Positions 15,506 through 23,215 of a DNA stretch of 41,365 nucleotides are shown piece after piece. Positions within the stretch are counted from its first letter, which is position 1. Every line of letters starts with the position of its first letter. The stretch spans positions 1 through 41,365 of the forward strand of contig JALOLF010000049.1 of NCBI GenBank assembly GCA_025456085.1, written 5' to 3'. The DNA comes from Acidimicrobiales bacterium (lineage in GTDB: Bacteria > Actinomycetota > Acidimicrobiia > Acidimicrobiales > Acidimicrobilacustridaceae). A program made the translations under genes and the position numbers. The notes beneath the pieces were generated by a model. That model saw nothing but the letters and a program-made list of their open reading frames with translations. It did no database searches and was not told where the DNA came from.

Positions 15506-15559
15506 CCCTCGGCCGGCTCGGTGGCCGAGGGCGGTGCGCCGGGACCGGTATCCCGGTCC
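15506..15559. terminator. Bidirectional terminator with two hairpins
   Basis: First hairpin CCCTCGGCC / GGCCGAGGG (15506-15514 / 15523-15531, loop 8). Second hairpin GGACCGG / CCGGTCC (15542-15548 / 15553-15559, loop 4). They fill the 103-bp gap between two convergent genes. There is no T-run, as is common at high GC. Confidence 0.55.
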
Positions 15560-15562
15560 TCG

Positions 15563-16066
15563 TCAGCCGAGGCCGGCGCGCCTGGCCTCGGCGAGCACGA
15601 GCAGGAGGTGCATGGGGTCGGTCGGCGACGGCTCGAAGTCGAAGTGGGCGTAGAACGAGGCCGCGTCGTCGGTGGCCGCGTGGACCAGCAGGAGGCGAGC
15701 GCCGATGATCTCGGCCGCCGCGAGGCTGCGACGGATGGCGTCACGCAGCAGGTTCTGACCGAGGCCGATCCCCTGGTAGCGCTGGTCGACGGCGAGTCGC
15801 CCCAGGACGAAGGCGGGAAGTGGGTCGGGCATGTTGCGGCGGGCCCTCGTCGAGGCGCGACTCCGAGGGAGCGCAGCTGCGGCGAGGCAGTAGTAGCCCG
15901 CGACCTCCCCGTTGTCGTCGATCGTCACGAAGGTGCGGCTCGCCCCCGATCCCTCGTTGCGCTTCGCCCGGCGTTGCAGCCAGTCGTCGAGCGCCGCGTC
16001 GCCGCAGCGGAAGACCTCGACTCCGTCACCGTCGGCGATCGGCCGTGGTGGCCGGAAGCGGGTCAC
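15563..16066 (-). CDS. GNAT acetyltransferase toxin (TacT/AtaT type)
   Basis: 167 residues. These toxins acetylate the amino group of aminoacyl-tRNA and stop translation. Visible are 'CGDAALDDWLQRRAKRNEGS' at the N-terminus, characteristic of this toxin subgroup, the acetyl-CoA loop in 'LGRLAVDQRYQGIGLGQNLL', and 'AASFYAHFDFEP' with the likely catalytic tyrosine. The GTG start overlaps the antitoxin stop as GTGA (16066-16063). The family assignment is firm because the DUF1778 partner is directly upstream. Confidence 0.88.
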   Translation of the reverse strand: MTRFRPPRPIADGDGVEVFRCGDAALDDWLQRRAKRNEGSGASRTFVTIDDNGEVAGYYCLAAAALPRSRASTRARRNMPDPLPAFVLGRLAVDQRYQGIGLGQNLLRDAIRRSLAAAEIIGARLLLVHAATDDAASFYAHFDFEPSPTDPMHLLLVLAEARRAGLG

Positions 16067-16326
16067 CGGAACAGCTCAGCTGCTCCAGCCAGTTCGGTGA
16101 GGCGCCGCTTGGCGCAAGGCTTGGCACGGAGTCGACGGTCGAGCGCCTTCGCCCGGTCGTCGTCGAGCACGAACACCGTGCGGTCGGCGAGGAGGTGGGC
16201 GGCGTGCGTCCGGGCGCTGTCCAGCACGAAGGCGGTGACCGTCGTGCCGGCAGCCTCGGCGGCGCGACGGATGAGGAAGTCGTCGGCTTCGTCGAGCCGC
16301 ATGTCGAGTCGTGCCTGTCGGGCCAC
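16063..16326 (-). CDS. DUF1778 ribbon-helix-helix antitoxin (TacA type)
   Basis: 87 residues. 'ARQARLDMRLDEADDFLIRR' and 'AAEAAGTTVTAFVLDSA' are the DUF1778 DNA-binding part; the C-terminal helices with 'FVLDDDRAKALDRRL' should cap the toxin's active site. GTG 16326 follows TACACT (16338-16333) by 6 nt, a leaderless start, which settles the start against an upstream in-frame ATG at the operator. Confidence 0.88.
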   Translation of the reverse strand: MARQARLDMRLDEADDFLIRRAAEAAGTTVTAFVLDSARTHAAHLLADRTVFVLDDDRAKALDRRLRAKPCAKRRLTELAGAAELFR

Positions 16327-16332
16327 GCCAGG

Positions 16333-16355
16333 AGTGTACGGCTCCGCTCCGTACA
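16333..16355 (-). promoter_or_regulatory. Promoter and operator of the TacA-TacT operon
   Basis: TACACT (16338-16333) ends 6 nt before the GTG start. It overlaps an inverted repeat with 7-bp arms TGTACGG / CCGTACA around a 7-bp centre (16335-16355), the likely antitoxin binding site. Confidence 0.65.
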
Positions 16356-16364
16356 TCGCCAGGG

Positions 16365-17363
16365 TCAGTGTCGTCGTGCGGGAGGCGGGACCTCGGCGGG
16401 GTCGACGCCGGCCTTGTCCACCACCCAGCGCCACAGGCGCTCCGGCTCGCCGTCGGGAGCCGACGTCCACGGGAGCTTCACCGTCCAGCGCGGCGTGCGG
16501 TCGAGCCAGAACTCGCCGTTCGAGCGCAGGGGCTCGTCGTCGGCAGCCAGCCACACGATGGTGTCGGCGCCCTCCGCAGGCGTGCGCAGCACCGGGCCCA
16601 TGACCTTGTGGAAGGTGGGCAGCGAATCCACCACGCCGGGGGTGTCGGCCCAGCCGGGGTGCATGGCGTGGAAGGCCACGCCCGTCGAGCCGAAGCGCCG
16701 GGCCCACTGCTCGTTCAGCACCACCTGGGCCCGCTTGGCCCGGGCGTAGGCCTTGACGCCGTCGAAGTGCTCGGGCGTGGCCATGAGGTGCCCGACGTCG
16801 AGCTTCTCGGAGTACATGCCTCCCGACGACACGGTGATGACCCGGCTGTCGGGGGTGGACTGCAGCAGCGGCAGCAGGCGGGTGGTCACCAGGAACGGCG
16901 CCACCACGTGGCTGGCGACGGTGACCTCGAGGCCCGGCGAGTTCTCGTGGTAGGCGTGGACCAGGGCGCCGGCGTTGTGCACCAGCACGTCGAGGCGGTC
17001 GTGGTCGGCCAGGAACGTCTGGGTGAACGCGTCGGCCTGTTCGAGGGAGGAGAGGTCGGCCAGGCCGTAGGCGACGTCGTCGTTGCCGCTGTCGCGGCGG
17101 ATGGTGTCGGCGGCGCGGGCGGTGCGCTCCTCGCTGCGGCCGAGGAGGTGGACCCGGGCACCGAGGCGGGCCAGCTCGGTGGCCGTGACGAGGCCCAGGC
17201 CGGAGGTGGCTCCGGTCACGAGGGCGGTGCGGCCGGTGAGGTCGTAGGAGTCGAGGGCACGCCAGTGCTCGAGTCGTCGGCGGGCGAGGTAGCCGACCTT
17301 GGAGAAGCTGAGCACGACGGTGGCTTCGAGGGCCTTGTCGGCGACGGTGGCGAACGGGTTCAT
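16365..17363 (-). CDS. Short-chain dehydrogenase/reductase (DHRS12-like)
   Basis: 332 residues. The Rossmann motif 'TALVTGATSGLGLVTATELA', 'HNAG' ('VLVHNAGALVHAY'), catalytic Ser in 'RVITVSSGGMYS' and the Y-x-x-x-K pair in 'AYARAKRAQ' are all present, so it should be an active NAD(P)-dependent oxidoreductase. An N-terminal extension of about 40 residues with a hydrophobic patch precedes the fold, and a C-terminal part ('FWLDRTPRWTVKLPW') is typical of the DHRS12-like group. It lies 53 bp downstream of an SRPBCC gene on the same strand, a frequent pairing. Substrate unknown, probably lipid-like. Confidence 0.85.
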   Translation of the reverse strand: MNPFATVADKALEATVVLSFSKVGYLARRRLEHWRALDSYDLTGRTALVTGATSGLGLVTATELARLGARVHLLGRSEERTARAADTIRRDSGNDDVAYGLADLSSLEQADAFTQTFLADHDRLDVLVHNAGALVHAYHENSPGLEVTVASHVVAPFLVTTRLLPLLQSTPDSRVITVSSGGMYSEKLDVGHLMATPEHFDGVKAYARAKRAQVVLNEQWARRFGSTGVAFHAMHPGWADTPGVVDSLPTFHKVMGPVLRTPAEGADTIVWLAADDEPLRSNGEFWLDRTPRWTVKLPWTSAPDGEPERLWRWVVDKAGVDPAEVPPPARRH

Positions 17364-17416
17364 CGGTGTCCCGGGTGGTCGGCGGGTCGTCTGCTGGCTC
17401 AGGAGCACGTGCCGGC

Positions 17417-17935
17417 TCAGGAGTTGGCGTGCTCCGTCGCCTCGCCGGTGGTCTCGTCGTCGCCATGGAGGTGGTGGACGTCGGCGTCGGGGAGGGACAG
17501 CTCGAACACCGCGTGCTGCAGGCCGGCGGCGGCCTTGTCGCCGATCCGGTTGAAGAGGAGCACGAAGATCGGGTCGCTCAGCTTGAACACGCCCTTGGGG
17601 ACGAGGTCGGCGTCGTAGGTCACGGTGGTGACGCCCTCGGCGTCGTCCCGCTCGAAGGTCATGGTGTCGGTGGAGCGCACGAAGGCGTTCTCGGCCTGCA
17701 GGACGACCCGGTGCGGGGCGTCGAGCTCGACGATCTCGTAGGTGAGGGGGACCTTGCGCCCGGCGAAGGCCGACACGATGCGGAACGTGGAGCCCACGGC
17801 GAGGGGACCGTCGTCCTGCCGGCGTCCCTCCACCACGCCCGGGTCCCATTGCTCGGCGTTCGAGAAGTCGGCGAGGTAGGCGAAGACCTCGTCGAGGTGG
17901 GCGGTGGTGGTGACGGAGGTGCGGTAGCGGGCCAC
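17417..17935 (-). CDS. SRPBCC (START-like) family protein
   Basis: 172 residues. 'RTSVTTTAHLDEVFAYLADF' with 'AEQWDPGVVEG' is the classic start of a polyketide-cyclase/START-like lipid-binding domain, followed by 'TYEIVELDAPHRVVLQ' and a long C-terminal helix. It has a His/Asp-rich tail ('DADVHHLHGDDE'). GTG 17935 has AGGAGA 7 nt upstream, preferred to an upstream ATG at 18019. It likely binds a hydrophobic ligand and works with the downstream SDR. Confidence 0.8.
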   Translation of the reverse strand: MARYRTSVTTTAHLDEVFAYLADFSNAEQWDPGVVEGRRQDDGPLAVGSTFRIVSAFAGRKVPLTYEIVELDAPHRVVLQAENAFVRSTDTMTFERDDAEGVTTVTYDADLVPKGVFKLSDPIFVLLFNRIGDKAAAGLQHAVFELSLPDADVHHLHGDDETTGEATEHANS

Positions 17936-18299
17936 GGGGGTTCTCCTAGGTCTCGGGTCGGGGTCGATCGGCGGTGGGGGCTGCGCCGAGGCGGGGGGCG
18001 GCACCGTCGTGCTCGGCACGGAGGCACTCGGGGGAGCTCGGTCGCCGGTGGTGCCGGCGCTGCTGCGTGCTCACCAGAACCGCGATCGGGGTCGGTGTGT
18101 TCCCGTTGCGACGGTGCGGGGCCGTTGGACTCTGGCAGGTGCCGGCGGAGGCGCCCACGCTGGAGGCGACAGAGCAACGCGAGCTCCGCGACCCGTTGGC
18201 GCATCCCCGGCGGCGGAGAGCGGCCCGGCGGCACCGACTCTTCGTGCCGGTCCGGTGCTCTCGGGTGCCGAGCGACCTCGTGGGCGAGAGGAGGCTGGC
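17936..18299. other. Intergenic region between divergent SRPBCC and lipoprotein genes
   Basis: 364 bp. It contains the SRPBCC ribosome site at its left edge and the GAGAGGAGG ribosome site of the lipoprotein at its right edge. Frames across it read as Arg/Pro-rich shadow; no gene, repeat or clear promoter was identified. Confidence 0.45.
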
Positions 18300-19496
18300 A
18301 TGAGTCGCTGGACGAAGGATCGGTCCGCTGGGAGGGGCGCTCGGTGGTGGGCGCTGATGGTCGTGGTGGCGGTGCTGTTGGGGGCGACGGCCTGTCAGCC
18401 CTCGCAGTGGAAGGCCAACCCGCAGGGCGCCGCGGCCAGCCATGTCGACGGGCGTCTCGAGTTCTTCAGCTCGGCGTTCGCCGCGGCGGGAGCGTGGCAC
18501 GCCTGGCAGGTGGCGCCGAACGGCGGGTGGCTCTCGGCCTCGCTGCCGACACCGCCGTTCTCCACGATGCGGATCGAGGCCGCCCGCAACGCCGACGGTC
18601 GGCTGGAGGTCTTCGCCGCCGGCAACGGCCAGGTCTGGCACACGTGGGAGCGGGCCCCGGGTGGCTGGGCGGCCTGGCAGAGCCTCGGCGGCCCGGGCTT
18701 CGCCGGGGAGCTCGACGTGGCGGCCAACCCCGACGGCCGGCTGGAGGTGTTCGCCATCCGGACCATCGCGGGCATGGTGGCCACGGAGCGGGTGGTGCAC
18801 GCCTGGCAGACGACGCCCAACGGAACCTGGAGCGGTTGGTCGGCCATCGGGGTCGACCGTCCCCCCGGGTCCATGCCCGACATCGTGGTGGGCCAGAACG
18901 CCGACGGCCGGCTGGAGGTCTTCACCAGTGGTGCCGTGCCGCAGCACGTGTGGCAGACGCCGTCGGCGAGCGGGTGGTCGGCCTTCGTGCCGCTGCCCCT
19001 GGGGTCGTCGGCCCAGCTCGCCGTGGCGCCCAACGAGGACGGACGCCTCGAGGTGTTCGGCAACGACGGAACCCGGATCGCCAACGCCTGGCAGATCACG
19101 CCCAACGGCGCCTGGGCGGGAGGCGTGCTGACGGCGCTGCCGTTCCCGACGTCGCCGTTCGCACAGCCGCTGCTCGTCGGTCCCAACGCCGATGGGCGGT
19201 TGGAGGTGTTCTTCACCATCGGCGGTGGTGGAGGTGCCGGTCAGCGGGTGCCCGGCCACATCTGGCAGCTCAACCCGAACGGGACGGCCGGGTGGAGCGG
19301 CGCCGTGGCGCTGCCGGCGATCCCGTGGGGCTACACCGGCCTTCCCGCCGTGGCCGGACTGGCGGCCAACGCGGATGGGAGGCTCGAGCTGTCGGTCGTG
19401 ATGCTGGATTCGCTCGGGACGAGCACGTTCACGGTGCACGCCTGGCAGGTGGCTCCGAACGGCGTGTGGTCGGGCTGGCAGCAGCGCGTCGCCTGA
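18300..19496 (+). CDS. Lipoprotein with seven PLL-like (DUF346-type) propeller repeats
   Basis: 398 residues. A signal peptide ends in 'LLGATAC', so Cys at about residue 32 should be lipidated and the protein anchored outside. The mature part has seven repeats of roughly 50 residues, each with 'N-x-DGRLEVF' followed by 'H-x-W' and 'PNG-W-W' ('HAWQTTPNGTWSGW'). This is the repeat of PLL-type seven-bladed beta-propeller lectins, so a sugar-binding surface protein is likely. Strong GAGGAGG upstream of ATG 18300. The final repeat closes at the C-terminus with 'SGWQQRVA'. Ligand unknown. Confidence 0.8.
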   Translation: MSRWTKDRSAGRGARWWALMVVVAVLLGATACQPSQWKANPQGAAASHVDGRLEFFSSAFAAAGAWHAWQVAPNGGWLSASLPTPPFSTMRIEAARNADGRLEVFAAGNGQVWHTWERAPGGWAAWQSLGGPGFAGELDVAANPDGRLEVFAIRTIAGMVATERVVHAWQTTPNGTWSGWSAIGVDRPPGSMPDIVVGQNADGRLEVFTSGAVPQHVWQTPSASGWSAFVPLPLGSSAQLAVAPNEDGRLEVFGNDGTRIANAWQITPNGAWAGGVLTALPFPTSPFAQPLLVGPNADGRLEVFFTIGGGGGAGQRVPGHIWQLNPNGTAGWSGAVALPAIPWGYTGLPAVAGLAANADGRLELSVVMLDSLGTSTFTVHAWQVAPNGVWSGWQQRVA

Positions 19497-19817
19497 CGGT
19501 TCGTGTGGTCGCCGGTTGTGGGCCGGCCGGCCGGTCGGTCGGTCGTGGGTGGCCGGTGGCCGGTGGCTGATCGCTGATCGCTGGCCGGTCGTGGGTGGCC
19601 ACGCCGGCGTGGCCTGGCCGTGGCCGGCGCTTCTCGGCGATCACGGCCGGCCACGGAGCGCGCGATAACAAGCGCTATCCAAGATGCCATGAGGATGATG
19701 CAAATGTCACATTGTGCTGTGTGGCCGGGAGTGGTTATGTTGCCTGCGTCGGGTTGAACCGACAGGCATGTCCCCAGCGCAACAACCGGCCGTCGTGCCG
19801 GTGGGGAGGGCAGGTAG
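19497..19817. other. Intergenic region with low-complexity GGCCGGT tract and a promoter
   Basis: 321 bp. Bases 19505-19640 are rich in short repeats of GGCCGGT, GGTCGT and GCTGATC. A relatively AT-rich part follows at 19660-19745. No gene was seen. A promoter for the next gene is annotated separately. Confidence 0.5.
19717..19746 (+). promoter_or_regulatory. Probable sigma-70-type promoter
   Basis: TTGTGC, an 18-bp spacer and TATGTT lie in the AT-richest patch of the region, 70-75 nt before the GTG at 19818. Coordinates are within a few bases. Confidence 0.45.
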
Positions 19818-20456
19818 GTGAGTTCGAAGGTCAGACGCGTTGTGTCGGGTGCGGCGTTCGTCGTGCTCGTCTCGGTGTGGTTGGCGTCGGTCGCCGCGTG
19901 CGGCGGTTCGGATGGCGGAGACGTCGCCGAGCCGCAGCCGCCTGCTGAGCAGATCGGTGGTGCGTCGGAGGGCCAGGGCACGTCGAGCGAGACGACCGGG
20001 AGCACGACCACGACGCTCGATCCCGTGGTCGCCCGCGAGGCGGCGATCCTCGAGGCGGTCGACGGCTACTGGCGGACGTTCGAAGAGGCCGCGGTCGACC
20101 CCGTGAACCCCGACCATCCCGGCTTCGAGCAGTACTACACCGGCGCCGCGCTAACAGCCATGCGGTCCTCGCTGGCCATGGACGTCGACCGAGGGCTCGC
20201 CACTCGGTTCCCGAATGCGGGTATCCGATCGGAATGGCGCCAAGTCATCGAATCGTCCGAGGTGAGTGCGGTAGTCCGTGTGTGTCTTCTTGACGACGGA
20301 GTTGTGTATGAGGTGGGTTCGGGCGACGTTGTCGACGGCTCGTTCCTCGCCCTAGTCATGGAGCTCTGGCTCGTCCGCTTGGAGGGCGACTGGAAGGTCT
20401 CGGAGGTGGTTGAGTCCAGCCGCCAGGAGGGAACGTTGGGATGTCCCGCGGCGTGA
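19818..20456 (+). CDS. Lipoprotein of unknown function
   Basis: 212 residues. The signal peptide 'AAFVVLVSVWLASVAAC' ends in a lipobox with the following 'GGSDGG', so it is probably lipid-anchored. A Gly/Ser/Thr linker ('TSSETTGSTTTTLD') leads to a domain of about 140 residues with 'AVDGYWRTFEEAAVDPVNPD' and 'YYTGAALTAM', resembling NTF2-like extracytoplasmic domains of actinobacterial lipoproteins. Start is GTG 19818 behind GGAGGGCAGG. It overlaps the next gene by 16 bases, so they are co-expressed. Confidence 0.75.
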   Translation: MSSKVRRVVSGAAFVVLVSVWLASVAACGGSDGGDVAEPQPPAEQIGGASEGQGTSSETTGSTTTTLDPVVAREAAILEAVDGYWRTFEEAAVDPVNPDHPGFEQYYTGAALTAMRSSLAMDVDRGLATRFPNAGIRSEWRQVIESSEVSAVVRVCLLDDGVVYEVGSGDVVDGSFLALVMELWLVRLEGDWKVSEVVESSRQEGTLGCPAA

Positions 20457-21310
20457 TCGCAGTGCTCGGACTGCTGGTTCTTTCGTCCACCGCTCTTGTC
20501 CAGTCCGTCGATGCGGCCAGCGTCCCCGGTCATGCACCCACGACCGGCGGTGGCGTCGACGGGGACTCGCCGTACGTGTTCGTGCGGGAGCTCGCCGGGA
20601 GTGCGTCCGGGGGTTCGGCGTCGGCGATGGGGGGCTCCGGCTCCGACTGGCGCTGCGGGTACTTCCCGGTGGTCTCCGCGGGGGGCGACACCGGGTGGGG
20701 TGCCGCATCGACGACCGCAGCGGCGCCCGAGAAGGGCATGCCCTATCTCCTCGAGTGCCGCGACTCCACCGGCGCCGTCGTCTACTCCGAGCTCCTGGTC
20801 TTCGACCCCGGCAACCCCATCGGCACCTTGTTCGCCGCGCAGCGGGCCGCCGACGAGGCGTACAAGCGGCTCGTCCTGCCGCTCCCGTCCATCACCACGA
20901 GTCCCCCGCTCGGCAAGCCCCAGCTCGTCGGCGTGCCGACATGGCTGTGGCTCGGCTCCTGGGAGAGCGCCTCCGCCTCCGCCTCCCTGGCCGGTGTGAC
21001 CTCGACCGTGACCGCCGTGCCGCAGTCGGTGAGCTGGACCACCGGCGACGGCGCACAGGTGACCTGTTCGGGTCCGGGCACCTCCTACGACTTCTCCCGC
21101 CCCGCCGCCTCGCAGTCCACCGACTGTCGGCACGTCTACACACGCCGATCCACGGCGTCTGGCCCCGACGGCACCTACACCCTTACGGCCACGGTGACCT
21201 GGACCGTCAGCTGGCAGGCCACGAACGGGGAGGCGGGCGACCTCGGCACGCTGACCAGCACGGCGTCGACCTCGGTCCAGGTCCTCGAGGCCCAGGCCGT
21301 GATCACCTGA
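20441..21310 (+). CDS. Secreted protein of unknown function
   Basis: 289 residues with an N-terminal signal peptide ('GVIAVLGLLVLSSTALVQSV' then 'DA-AS'). The mature part has 'YLLECRDSTGAVVYSELLVF', 'PTWLWL' and a C-terminal beta-rich domain ('GTYTLTATVTWTVSWQATNG'). The 'G-VPTWLWL' phrase and the pattern of two cysteines recur in hypothetical secreted proteins of actinobacteria that follow a small lipoprotein gene. No enzymatic motif. It overlaps the lipoprotein gene by 16 bases. Function unknown. Confidence 0.75.
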   Translation: MSRGVIAVLGLLVLSSTALVQSVDAASVPGHAPTTGGGVDGDSPYVFVRELAGSASGGSASAMGGSGSDWRCGYFPVVSAGGDTGWGAASTTAAAPEKGMPYLLECRDSTGAVVYSELLVFDPGNPIGTLFAAQRAADEAYKRLVLPLPSITTSPPLGKPQLVGVPTWLWLGSWESASASASLAGVTSTVTAVPQSVSWTTGDGAQVTCSGPGTSYDFSRPAASQSTDCRHVYTRRSTASGPDGTYTLTATVTWTVSWQATNGEAGDLGTLTSTASTSVQVLEAQAVIT

Positions 21311-21368
21311 CCGCGGCGCTCACGTCGGCCGGAGCGCATCCGATCGGGCGGCGCACGTCAACCGGACC

Positions 21369-21406
21369 AACCTGGCCGGGCAACCTGGCCGGGCAACCTG
21401 GCCGGG
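21369..21406. repeat. Three 13-bp tandem repeats between convergent genes
   Basis: CCTGGCCGGGCAA occurs three times in a row (last copy partial) inside the 198-bp gap between convergent genes. The rest of the gap is GC-rich with scattered CCGGGC and GGCCGG; no gene or clear hairpin terminator. Confidence 0.6.
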
Positions 21407-21508
21407 CTCGTGTCGGCCGGGGCGAATCACGCGACCGGGCGAATCTGACCGGGCGGCGCGTGCCGGTCGGGCGCAGTCGGCCGGCGGCGCACCCTCACCC
21501 GATGGCCG

Positions 21509-23083
21509 TCACTCCACCGCCACGCGGGCGATGGTGGTGAAGCTCACGTAGTACACGTCCCGGTCCCAGCCCACCGCCGGGAACAGCACCGACTGCACGG
21601 GGCTCTCCGTCGTCGCCCGTCCGAGCTCGTCGCCGGTCTCGATGTCGAGCACGACCACCTGGTCGAGGCTCGTCTCGTGGTCGAAGTCGTAGGTGACCAG
21701 CTCGCCGGTGTCGGCGAACCGCAGCGGATGGCCGGCGTGCCACTGCACCCGTTGCCACATCGGCTCCAGCGCCAGTCCGCCCTGGCCGGTCGTGATGCGC
21801 CACGCCCGGAGCACGCCGTTTCCGCTGTCGTAGCCCACGGCGATGCCCCGCTCGGCATCGACGGCCGGAGGGTTGGCGACGATCCCTCCCGGTTCCCCGC
21901 AGATGTCGGTGAGCAGCGCCCGTCCCGGCACTGCTGCGCCCACGCCGCCCGTCGCAGCGCCGGCCCGCCCCGCCGCGCCGGCCGCGCCAGCGCCAGAGCC
22001 AGCGCCGGCCGCGCCAGCGCCAGAGCCAGCGCCGGCCGCGCCAGCGCCGGCCGCGCCAGCGCCAGAGCCAGCGCCGGCCGCGCCAGCGCCAGAGCCAGCG
22101 CCGGCCGCGCCAGCGCCAGAGCCAGCGCCAGCGCCGGCAGCGGACCCGGCCGCGCCAGCGCCAGAGCCAGCGCCGGCAGCGGACCCGGCCGCCCTGCCGG
22201 CCGTCAGCGGCACCGCCACGAGGTGCAGCGGTGCGGCCGATGCGGTCTTGCCCCGGAACGATCCGCCGAAGTTCTCGGTCCCCTCTCCGTTGTCGAGGAA
22301 CCAGCCGTAGCCTCCGGCGAGCACGATGTCCCAGCCGAAGGTCTGGCCCTCGACCGTGCGATACGGCACCGTCCACGCCTCGTCGAGCTCGAGCGTGGCG
22401 GACATCCGATTCCACGCCAGTCGGTACACGCAGGACTCGCCCACCACGTACACCAGCCCGTCCGCTCCCGTGGTCGCCGACACGTCGGGCACGTCGGCCG
22501 ACAACCGGGCGATGGAGCCCTCGGGCAGCTCGTACCGGGCCACGATCTCGAGGCCGTCCGGTTCCAGCACCACGAGCTCCGAGCCCCGCCGGTCACCCAG
22601 GGCGTGGATGCCGACGCCGCCGCCGATGTCCTTCATGACCAGGTGGCCGTCGGGCAGCACCACCGCCGAGTTGTACGGACGCTCGCGGGGCAGCTCCCGG
22701 GCGGCGAGCACCGAGCAGTCCGGCCCCAGGCGATGGCACCACCGGCCGTAGGTGACGTAGAGCGAGCCGTTGGCGTGGGCGGCGACGCCGCCGGGCCAGA
22801 AGGGGCCGCCGGGCAGGTCGGGCGAGCGCTCGATCGGCTCCAGCGACACGGGGTCGATGCGCTCGAGCCACGACGTCGTGTCCCCGCCGAAGGAGTGGCC
22901 GGTCAGGAACACCTCGCCGGGATCGCGCAGCACCGCCATGGTGGCGCCGGGGGCCATCCTCGAGGTGGCGCTGAGGCGGCCACCCCCTCGCAGGCCGAGC
23001 CCCTGCCACGGCACCGCGGGGTGCTGTCGGCGGCGAGGACCGCCGTCCTCACCGGGCCACGGGCCGGGCCAGTAGCCGGCCAT
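21509..23083 (-). CDS. Propeller-like protein interrupted by a silk-like Ala/Gly/Ser repeat
   Basis: About 524 residues. The chain has recurring strand-like motifs with conserved turns ('GSLYVTYGRWCHRLG', 'DGHLVMKDIGGGVGIHALG', 'DGLVYVVGESCVYRLAW', 'GYGWFLDNGEGTENFGG', 'RGIAVGYDSGNGVLRAW'), suggesting a beta-propeller of the quinoprotein/WD type. Between about residues 297 and 380 it is interrupted by an Ala/Gly/Ser tract built on a 27-bp DNA repeat (protein unit AGSGAGAAG). No signal peptide was seen from this start. The start is uncertain: ATG 23083, GTG 23101 or ATG 23194 are possible, since frame and composition stay coding-like upstream. It is divergent from the CoA-transferase gene. Confidence 0.65.
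   Translation of the reverse strand: MAGYWPGPWPGEDGGPRRRQHPAVPWQGLGLRGGGRLSATSRMAPGATMAVLRDPGEVFLTGHSFGGDTTSWLERIDPVSLEPIERSPDLPGGPFWPGGVAAHANGSLYVTYGRWCHRLGPDCSVLAARELPRERPYNSAVVLPDGHLVMKDIGGGVGIHALGDRRGSELVVLEPDGLEIVARYELPEGSIARLSADVPDVSATTGADGLVYVVGESCVYRLAWNRMSATLELDEAWTVPYRTVEGQTFGWDIVLAGGYGWFLDNGEGTENFGGSFRGKTASAAPLHLVAVPLTAGRAAGSAAGAGSGAGAAGSAAGAGAGSGAGAAGAGSGAGAAGAGSGAGAAGAGAAGAGSGAGAAGAGSGAGAAGAAGRAGAATGGVGAAVPGRALLTDICGEPGGIVANPPAVDAERGIAVGYDSGNGVLRAWRITTGQGGLALEPMWQRVQWHAGHPLRFADTGELVTYDFDHETSLDQVVVLDIETGDELGRATTESPVQSVLFPAVGWDRDVYYVSFTTIARVAVE
21955..22195. repeat. 27-bp in-gene tandem repeats
   Basis: On the plus strand a 27-bp unit beginning GCCGGCCGCGCCAGCGCC and ending AGAGCCAGC recurs about five times with 9- and 18-bp partial units, keeping the reading frame of the minus-strand gene. 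This kind of repeat can gain or lose units by slippage. Confidence 0.75.
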
Positions 23084-23215
23084 CGAAGGGTCGTCGTGCA
23101 CCTCGGCATCATGCCAGGCCGCGGGGCCCGACGATTCGGGTCGTTCGGCAGTGGACGATGCCGGCCGCCGAGGAATAAGAATCCGTAGCGCCATCACCAC
23201 GCACAGGGGGAACTC

